A DNA stretch of 41,371 nt. It comes from Bradyrhizobium sp. Lineage in GTDB: Bacteria; Pseudomonadota; Alphaproteobacteria; Rhizobiales; Xanthobacteraceae. Positions 36,542-41,371 of the stretch are shown one piece after another. Under the pieces are notes generated by a model. It saw nothing but the letters and a program-made list of their open reading frames with translations, made no database searches and was not told the DNA's origin. Position numbers and translations under genes: made by a program. Positions within the stretch are counted from its first letter, which is position 1, and every line of letters starts with the position of its first letter. The stretch lies in the NCBI GenBank assembly GCA_028290305.1, contig JAQGKC010000481.1:1-41371 (forward strand). Direction: 5' to 3'.

Positions 36542-38164
36542 TTAAAACAGCTTGGAGAACAACAAGTACAGCACACCCGAGAGGATCATCGCCGCCGGCA
36601 ATGTCAGCACCCAGGCGAGCGCGATGTTGCGGATCGTCGACCACTGCAGCCCCGACCCGCTCGCCGCCATGGTACCCGCGATACCGGATGAGAGCACATG
36701 GGTGGTCGAAACCGGCAGCCCATACCCGTCGGCCGCCGCGATCGTTGCGGCTGCTGTGATTTCGGCACAGGCGCCCTGCGCGTAGGTCAGATGGGTCTTG
36801 CCGATCTTCTCGCCGACCGTGACGACGATGCGCTTCCAGCCGATCATGGTGCCCAAGCCGAGCGCGATGGCGACGACGATTTTCACCCAGGTCGGAATGA
36901 ACTTCGTCGCGCCGTCGAGCGAGCCCTTGTAGCTGTTGAGCGTGGCAACCTGATCGGTGCTGAGTTCGCTTTCCTTGTCTTTCATCAGGAAACGAATGGC
37001 CTCGGAAACCAGGTACATGTCGTTGCGCGTGTTGCCGACGACATCGGCGGGGAACTTCGCCAGCGACCCGTATTGGGTAACCTGGTTGCGGATGTCCGTC
37101 ACGAGAACCGCCAGTGACGGATAGGTCCCTTCATTGATCTGGTGTTCCGCGACATAGCCGGTCACGGCCGGCCTCGGATTGCCGATCACATTATAGCCGG
37201 CGGCCTTGCCTTCGATCACCTTGCTCGCGGCCGTCGAATTCGTGACGAACTGCTGGATCTGGCTGTCCGGCAGCGCGCGATTGAGTGCATAGGCGGTCGG
37301 TACCGTGCCGATGAGAATGAGCATGATGAGGCCCATGCCCTTCTGGCCGTCGTTCGAACCGTGGAAGAAGCTCACCAGAGTGCAGGTGAGGATCAGGATG
37401 CCGCGGATCCACACCGGGGGCGGCTGATCGCCCTTCGGCTCAGCGAAGAGCGCAGGGGTCGCACGCTGCAACACCGTCTTGAGGGCGAACAGCAGGATTG
37501 CCGCCAGCGCGAAGCCAAACAGCGGCGACAGCAGCAGCGCTTTACCGATATTGGCGGCCTGCGACCAGTCCACGCCGGATGTGCCGTCGCGGCCGCGCAG
37601 CATGGCGTTGGTGATACCGACGCCCATGATCGATCCGATCAGTGTGTGCGAACTGGATGCGGGCAGACCGAAATACCAGGTACCCACGTTCCAGATGATC
37701 GCCGCGATCAGCAGGGCGAACACCATGGCGAAGCCTGCCCCGCTGCCGACCTGCAGGATCAGTTCGACCGGCAACAGCGACACGATGCCGAAGGCGACCG
37801 CGCCTGAGGACAACAAAACGCCGAGCAGATTGAACATGCCCGACCACACCACAGCAATGTTGGCAGGCAGCGAGCGCGTGTAGATCACCGTGGCGACGGC
37901 GTTTGCGGTGTCGTGGAAGCCGTTGACGAACTCAAACCCGAGCGCGATCAGCAGAGCAACAAAAAGCAGAAGATACGGCAGGTATGATGTTACCCGCGTG
38001 CCTGTCGCATCGACATCGGAATAAATGCTGTATGCGACGAACAGCAGCGCGGCAGCGACCACCCCCATGTAGAGGATGCCGGTCAATGGATGAAGGCTGC
38101 CGTCGAGGTTGGGGCCCTTCTGGCGGGCGGGCTCAATCGAGCCGGGTAAGGCAACGTCGCTCAT
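36542..38164 (-). CDS. pit: PiT family inorganic phosphate transporter
   Basis: A 540-residue inner-membrane protein with about ten membrane segments. Both PiT signature repeats are present: GFEFVNGFHDTANAVATVI near residue 75, and the second-half SFFHGSNDGQKGMGLIML. The characteristic GLPASSSHTLIGSIMG and GLPVSTTHVLSSGIAG motifs are also present. It imports phosphate, probably as metal-phosphate in symport with protons. It has a long hydrophilic central loop (about residues 300-440). ATG 38164 is preceded by GGAGAAA; the frame open to 38221 has no such site. A Pho-box-like direct repeat lies about 50 bases upstream. No separate DUF47 regulator gene is adjacent. Confidence 0.94.
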   Translation of the reverse strand: MSDVALPGSIEPARQKGPNLDGSLHPLTGILYMGVVAAALLFVAYSIYSDVDATGTRVTSYLPYLLLFVALLIALGFEFVNGFHDTANAVATVIYTRSLPANIAVVWSGMFNLLGVLLSSGAVAFGIVSLLPVELILQVGSGAGFAMVFALLIAAIIWNVGTWYFGLPASSSHTLIGSIMGVGITNAMLRGRDGTSGVDWSQAANIGKALLLSPLFGFALAAILLFALKTVLQRATPALFAEPKGDQPPPVWIRGILILTCTLVSFFHGSNDGQKGMGLIMLILIGTVPTAYALNRALPDSQIQQFVTNSTAASKVIEGKAAGYNVIGNPRPAVTGYVAEHQINEGTYPSLAVLVTDIRNQVTQYGSLAKFPADVVGNTRNDMYLVSEAIRFLMKDKESELSTDQVATLNSYKGSLDGATKFIPTWVKIVVAIALGLGTMIGWKRIVVTVGEKIGKTHLTYAQGACAEITAAATIAAADGYGLPVSTTHVLSSGIAGTMAASGSGLQWSTIRNIALAWVLTLPAAMILSGVLYLLFSKLF

Positions 38165-38210
38165 GGTAAAATTTCTCCAAAATCCGATGTCCGGACTTTG
38201 CTTGAGGCAT

Positions 38211-38227
38211 GTGACACGCACGTGAAA
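38211..38227 (-). promoter_or_regulatory. Possible Pho box upstream of pit
   Basis: On the minus strand TTTCAC (38227-38222) and TGTCAC (38216-38211) form a direct repeat with an 11-bp period, the spacing of PhoB sites (seven-base repeats, four-base gap). The match to the consensus CTGTCAT is partial. PhoB represses the pit gene in Sinorhizobium, so a site here would make sense. Confidence 0.3.
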
Positions 38228-38390
38228 CGCCCGCGAAAGTCGTGTGTGTCTTGCCCGCCGAATCGGTCAGGGCGTCTGCCCCGGTCGACGATTTTGCGGC
38301 GCTCAAAAAATCGGAAGCAGCATCAGCCGATCAACTTGATCGAGCCGGTCGGCGCGAATCCGCTTCAACGGATTTCCTTTTGAAATGACT

Positions 38391-38415
38391 GGAACATTGC
38401 TTCTGAGGTTACGTT
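38391..38415 (+). promoter_or_regulatory. EcfG-type general-stress promoter
   Basis: GGAAC at 38391-38395, a 17-base spacer and GTT at 38413-38415 (preceded by C) match the alphaproteobacterial EcfG consensus exactly. It ends 59 bases before the start of a DUF892 stress-protein gene in the right direction. Confidence 0.7.
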
Positions 38416-38474
38416 GAGCCGCCGGGAAGGTCCCGTATTTCAGTTACATCTCACAAGCCACAAGGGAGTGTGCC

Positions 38475-38972
38475 ATGGCCGCCAAAGACAAAGACCTCAA
38501 CGACCTCTTTCTCGATACGCTGAAGGACATCTATTTCGCCGAAAAGCAGATTTTGAAGGCGCTGCCGAAGATGGCGAAGGCGGCCAGTTCCGACAAACTC
38601 CGCGCCGCGTTCGAAAAGCATCACGGCGAAACTGAAGGCCAGGTCGAACGCCTCGAGCAGATTTTCGAATTGCTCGACGTACCGGCGCGCGCCAAGACCT
38701 GTGATGCGATCCAGGGCATTCTCGACGAGGGCAAGGAGATCATGGACGAATACAAGGGCAGCGAAGCGCTCGATGCCGGCATGCTTGCCGCGGCCCAGGC
38801 CGTCGAGCACTACGAAATCTCGCGCTACGGCACGCTCAAGCAGTGGGCGCAGCAACTCGGCATGAAAGACGCGGTCCGTCTGCTGGATCAGACCCTGCAG
38901 CAGGAGAAGAAAACCGACGAGACCCTGACGACGCTCGCAGAAGCTTCCGTCAACCTCGCCGCGGCGGCTTAA
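38475..38972 (+). CDS. DUF892 ferritin-like protein (YciE/YciF family)
   Basis: A 165-residue all-helical protein of the YciF type. It shows LFLDTLKDIYFAEKQILKAL at the N-terminus, KHHGETEGQVERLEQIFELL in the second helix, then AAQAVEHYEISRYGTLKQWA. The Glu and His residues in these helices (E29, H57, E60, E112, H115) are in ferritin-like metal positions. These proteins are induced by stress in bacteria; the chemistry is unknown. ATG 38475 follows AAGGGAG with normal spacing. The EcfG-type promoter upstream fits a general-stress gene. A GC-rich dyad (38981-39010) lies after the stop without a T-run. Confidence 0.88.
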   Translation: MAAKDKDLNDLFLDTLKDIYFAEKQILKALPKMAKAASSDKLRAAFEKHHGETEGQVERLEQIFELLDVPARAKTCDAIQGILDEGKEIMDEYKGSEALDAGMLAAAQAVEHYEISRYGTLKQWAQQLGMKDAVRLLDQTLQQEKKTDETLTTLAEASVNLAAAA

Positions 38973-39084
38973 AAGAACTTGTCGCCGGCGGCTCGGTCGT
39001 CGCTGGCGACACCTCTGACACCTCTTATGACGGTGCCGCAGCGATGGGCGCAATTGCGCTCGCGCGGGGGATGACGAATTCTGG

Positions 39085-39714
39085 TCAAGCCGCCCGCGCC
39101 GATTTTCGTAGCAGATCAGCGGCAACCCTGAGATCATCGACGAAGCGCTCATATTCCCGCGCCTTGGCGTCCGCATCGGGCAGCCGTAACAGATAGGACG
39201 GATGCACCGTCACCAGCGCCTTGATTCCGTCGTCGAGATCGATCGGGCGCCCGCGATTTTTATTGATGGGCGTGATTTTCCCGAACACGCTTTGCGCCGC
39301 GGTGGCGCCCATCGCCACCACCAGATCCGGTTTGATCGACTTAAGTTCACGTTCATACCATTGCCGGCATGCCTTGATTTCCGGCGTGTTCGGCTTCTGG
39401 TGCAGGCGGATTTTTCCGCGCGGCACAAATTTGAAATGCTTCACCGCATTGGTGACGTAAACTTTCTTGCGGTCGATGCCGGCTTCTTCCAGCGCGCGGT
39501 CGAGCATCTGTCCCGCCGGGCCCACGAAAGGTTTCCCGGCAAGGTCTTCCTTGTCGCCGGGCTGCTCGCCGACCAGCATGATCTGGGCATTCTGCGGGCC
39601 TTCGCCGAACACGGTCTGCGTCGCATTTTTCCAGAGATGGCAGGCGCGGCAGCCGGCAGCCTCCTCACGCAAGGTTTTGAGGCTGTCGTCGGAGGTGCGT
39701 GACGCAATTGTCAT
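39085..39714 (-). CDS. UdgX-type uracil-DNA glycosylase
   Basis: A 209-residue iron-sulphur uracil-DNA glycosylase. Motif A reads GEQPGDKEDLAGKPFVGPAG (residues 49-68), the Fe-S cysteines include Cys22 and Cys25 (GCRACHLW) and Cys116. Motif B is HPSYLLR (171-177). The loop GKIRLHQKP with His105 corresponds to the UdgX-specific loop whose histidine bonds covalently to the DNA abasic site. UdgX removes uracil and stays attached to the DNA. ATG 39714 gives the normal length; an open frame to 39822 has no ribosome-binding site. It is divergent from imuA with a LexA box between them. Family 4 UDG is the alternative, but the loop favours UdgX. Confidence 0.87.
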   Translation of the reverse strand: MTIASRTSDDSLKTLREEAAGCRACHLWKNATQTVFGEGPQNAQIMLVGEQPGDKEDLAGKPFVGPAGQMLDRALEEAGIDRKKVYVTNAVKHFKFVPRGKIRLHQKPNTPEIKACRQWYERELKSIKPDLVVAMGATAAQSVFGKITPINKNRGRPIDLDDGIKALVTVHPSYLLRLPDADAKAREYERFVDDLRVAADLLRKSARAA

Positions 39715-39869
39715 GGGCGTTTTCCGGATCGCCGTTGAGAATATCATTGCCGCAGGCGAGGCTAATGCGGGCAGGGCACTGAAGGTTCCTTCGATCCCAT
39801 TGGGATTGCTCACTAAAATCAAAAGCGCCGATCCCGATTGACTCTGTGGGCGGTGTTAGCTTTATATTA

Positions 39870-39884
39870 GAACATATCATGAAC
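39870..39884. promoter_or_regulatory. LexA-binding site (alphaproteobacterial SOS box)
   Basis: GAAC (39870-39873), seven bases, GAAC (39881-39884) is the direct-repeat SOS box used by LexA in alphaproteobacteria. It is 65 bases before the imuA start and 156 bases before the udgX start, in the divergent gap. A second dyad, GGTTC-N7-GAACC, follows at 39901-39917. Confidence 0.8.
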
Positions 39885-39948
39885 AAATGAGCCAGCCGCG
39901 GGTTCATTCAAAGAACCAGTGACGGACCAAATTCTGAGGGAGCGGCGC

Positions 39949-40761
39949 ATGATCGGCGCACGCACGAGCACGCTTGCGACTTTGCGCGGCAGCATCGAGC
40001 GCCTCGAGGCGCATGGCGATGCGTACATGTCAGACAGGGTGGCGCTCGGGCATGCGGACGCGGATGCGACGCTGCAGGGTGGCCTCGCCATGGGTGCGAT
40101 GCACGAGGTGTTCGCCGAGGGACGGCAGAGCGGCGCGGCAACGGGTTTCGTCGCGGGGCTTGCGGGGCGGGCGGCGGCGCGGCGTCCCTGGGTATGGGTG
40201 CGGCAGGATTTCACCGAAATTGAATCGGGCGCGCTGTCGATGAGCGGACTGGCCGAACTCGGCTTCGACCCACGTCTCCTCGTGACCGTGCGCGCGGCCG
40301 ATGTGGACACTGCGTTGCGGACTGCCGCCGATGCGCTTGCCTGCGATGCTGTTGGCGTTGTGGTGTTGGAAGTCTGGGGTGAAGCACGTCAGCTCGATCT
40401 CGTGGCGAGCCGCAAGCTGACGCTGGCCGCGCAGGCGTCTGGCGTCACCGGTCTGCTGCTGCGGGTGGCGGCGGAGCCGTTGCCTTCAACCGCGGAGACA
40501 CGATGGATCGTGCGCGCGGCGCATTCGCCGCCGGCCACACTTTTAGTGCCTGCGGTGGATTGGAACGCATGGGGGGCGCCGGTCTTCGACGCGCAGCTAG
40601 TCCGCAACCGTCATGGCCCTGTTGGGCGGTGGATCATGGAATGGAAATGTGATGAGTGCCTTTTCAAGAAACCGGCGGCGTATCCTCAGCCTGTGGCTGC
40701 CGCGCCTGCCCACCGACCGTATCAAACGTCAGCTCGCGCGCGCGAGCGACGCACGGGTTAA
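39949..40761 (+). CDS. imuA: ImuA, SOS mutagenesis accessory protein
   Basis: A 270-residue RecA/SulA-like protein. It has the ImuA features GGLAMGAMHEVFAEGRQSGA near residue 45, the WVWVRQDF strand, the segment LAELGFDPRLLVTVRA, and the late ETRWIVRAAHSPP. ImuA partners ImuB and the error-prone polymerase DnaE2 in damage-induced mutagenesis. ATG 39949 is preferred: GAGGGAG lies six bases before it, while GTG 39919 further up has nothing. The LexA box upstream fits SOS induction. Its last 110 bases overlap the imuB start in another frame. Confidence 0.9.
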   Translation: MIGARTSTLATLRGSIERLEAHGDAYMSDRVALGHADADATLQGGLAMGAMHEVFAEGRQSGAATGFVAGLAGRAAARRPWVWVRQDFTEIESGALSMSGLAELGFDPRLLVTVRAADVDTALRTAADALACDAVGVVVLEVWGEARQLDLVASRKLTLAAQASGVTGLLLRVAAEPLPSTAETRWIVRAAHSPPATLLVPAVDWNAWGAPVFDAQLVRNRHGPVGRWIMEWKCDECLFKKPAAYPQPVAAAPAHRPYQTSARARERRTG

Positions 40762-41371
40762 ACAAAATTCCGATGATCCCTGGATCGTCGTCGCCAAGCA
40801 AAACAACGCGCTGCAAATTTCCGCGCTGGATGATGCCGCGGCGCATCTCGGCCTTGAGGTCGGCTTGCCCTTGGCCAATGCCCGCGCGATCTGTCCGCAG
40901 TTGCGAGTGTTCGATGCTGATGAAGTGGCCGATCTCAAGACGTTGAATGACATCGCCGACTGGTGCGACCGCTTCACGCCGCTGGTGGCGCTCGATTCCC
41001 CGCATGGCCTGTTTCTCGACATCACCGGCTGCGCCCATCTGTTCGGAGGCGAGGCCGCGCTGATGCGGTCAGTATGTAGCGCGCTGGCGCGGCAGGGCTT
41101 TGCCGTAAGCAGCGCGATTGCCGGCACATCGATCTGCGCGCGCACGATGACGCGCTATGTCTCGGGAAACATCGTCGGCGATGGTGAAGAGGCCGATGCG
41201 GTCGCGCCGCTGCCGGTATCCGCACTCGGCGCCGATGATGCCATCACCCGTGGGCTGCGCCGGGCCGGACTGAAAACCATCGGCGATGTGGCTTCGCGCG
41301 CGCGCCATGAAATCACGGCGCGGTTCGGCGCTGATTTTACGACCTTGCTGGAACATGCATTGGGGCAGGGC
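40652..41371 (+). CDS. imuB: ImuB, Y-family polymerase-like protein, N-terminal part
   Basis: The frame from ATG 40652 is open to the end of the window: 240 codons without a stop, so the gene is cut by the edge. It reads MSAFSRNRRRILSLWLPRLP, then the Y-family-like segments WIVVAKQNNALQISALDDAA, GLPLANARAICPQL, CDRFTPLVALDSPHGLFLDI and TGCAHLFGGEAAL. ImuB is a catalytically dead Y-family homologue that bridges ImuA, the beta clamp and DnaE2. Fittingly, the start lacks the catalytic acidic pattern of active polymerases. It overlaps imuA by 110 bases, an arrangement I recall from related genomes. dnaE2 is expected just beyond the window. Confidence 0.88.
   Translation, partial: MSAFSRNRRRILSLWLPRLPTDRIKRQLARASDARVKQNSDDPWIVVAKQNNALQISALDDAAAHLGLEVGLPLANARAICPQLRVFDADEVADLKTLNDIADWCDRFTPLVALDSPHGLFLDITGCAHLFGGEAALMRSVCSALARQGFAVSSAIAGTSICARTMTRYVSGNIVGDGEEADAVAPLPVSALGADDAITRGLRRAGLKTIGDVASRARHEITARFGADFTTLLEHALGQG

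Noticed and set aside
38981..39010. Hairpin after the DUF892 gene as terminator
   Set aside because: A 10-bp stem with one mismatch and a 10-base loop but no T-run; not called.

Overview
The window is high-GC alphaproteobacterial chromosome, most likely from the Bradyrhizobium/Rhodopseudomonas group (Nitrobacteraceae). Reasons: a complete hopanoid gene set that includes a 2-methylase (hpnP) and an aminotransferase (hpnO); an imuA-imuB cassette with a GAAC-N7-GAAC LexA box; a GGAAC-N17-GTT general-stress promoter; and short palindromic intergenic repeats typical of this group. The genus is an inference; no rRNA or tRNA gene was seen.

Layout. 1-267: 3' end of a UxaA-type dehydratase. 525-8438: a tight four-gene operon (transglutaminase/DUF2126 giant, circularly permuted ATP-grasp/alpha-E protein, second transglutaminase, HI0933-type flavoprotein). 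The first three match a conserved set predicted to make or modify peptides; its product is unknown. 8531-9700: a patch of visibly lower GC with two small secreted proteins and a 47-residue membrane peptide. 9737-11503: a methyl-accepting chemotaxis protein. 11754-18262: eutB, hpnP, eutC and an RND/MMPL exporter. The hopanoid C-2 methylase gene sits between the two ethanolamine ammonia-lyase subunit genes. 18330-19576: two small secreted proteins.

19775-32854 is the main hopanoid locus. hpnC-hpnD-hpnE-shc-hpnG run as one nearly gapless unit that takes farnesyl diphosphate to squalene and then hopene, with a later side-chain step. A strong hairpin separates this unit from the convergent ispH-hpnH pair, which makes isoprenoid precursors and adenosylhopane. 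hpnN (hopanoid RND transporter) diverges from ispH. hpnO (aminobacteriohopanetriol formation) follows after an opposite-strand DUF2147 protein. With hpnP about 5 kb upstream, the window encodes nearly all known steps to extended, amino- and 2-methyl-hopanoids and one transporter.

32975-38972 holds a 37% histidine mini-protein, a cluster of palindromic repeats, a GMC oxidoreductase, an M20 amidohydrolase, a PiT phosphate transporter and a DUF892 ferritin-like stress protein with an EcfG-type promoter. 39085-41371 is a DNA-damage module: a UdgX-type uracil-DNA glycosylase divergent from imuA-imuB, with a LexA box between them; imuB runs off the end of the window.

The points most worth following up are the eutB-hpnP-eutC arrangement with its neighbouring HpnN-like exporter, the peptide-ligase/transglutaminase operon with a coupled flavoprotein, the shared SOS control of udgX and imuAB, and the unassigned operator-like palindromes in front of hpnN and hpnO.
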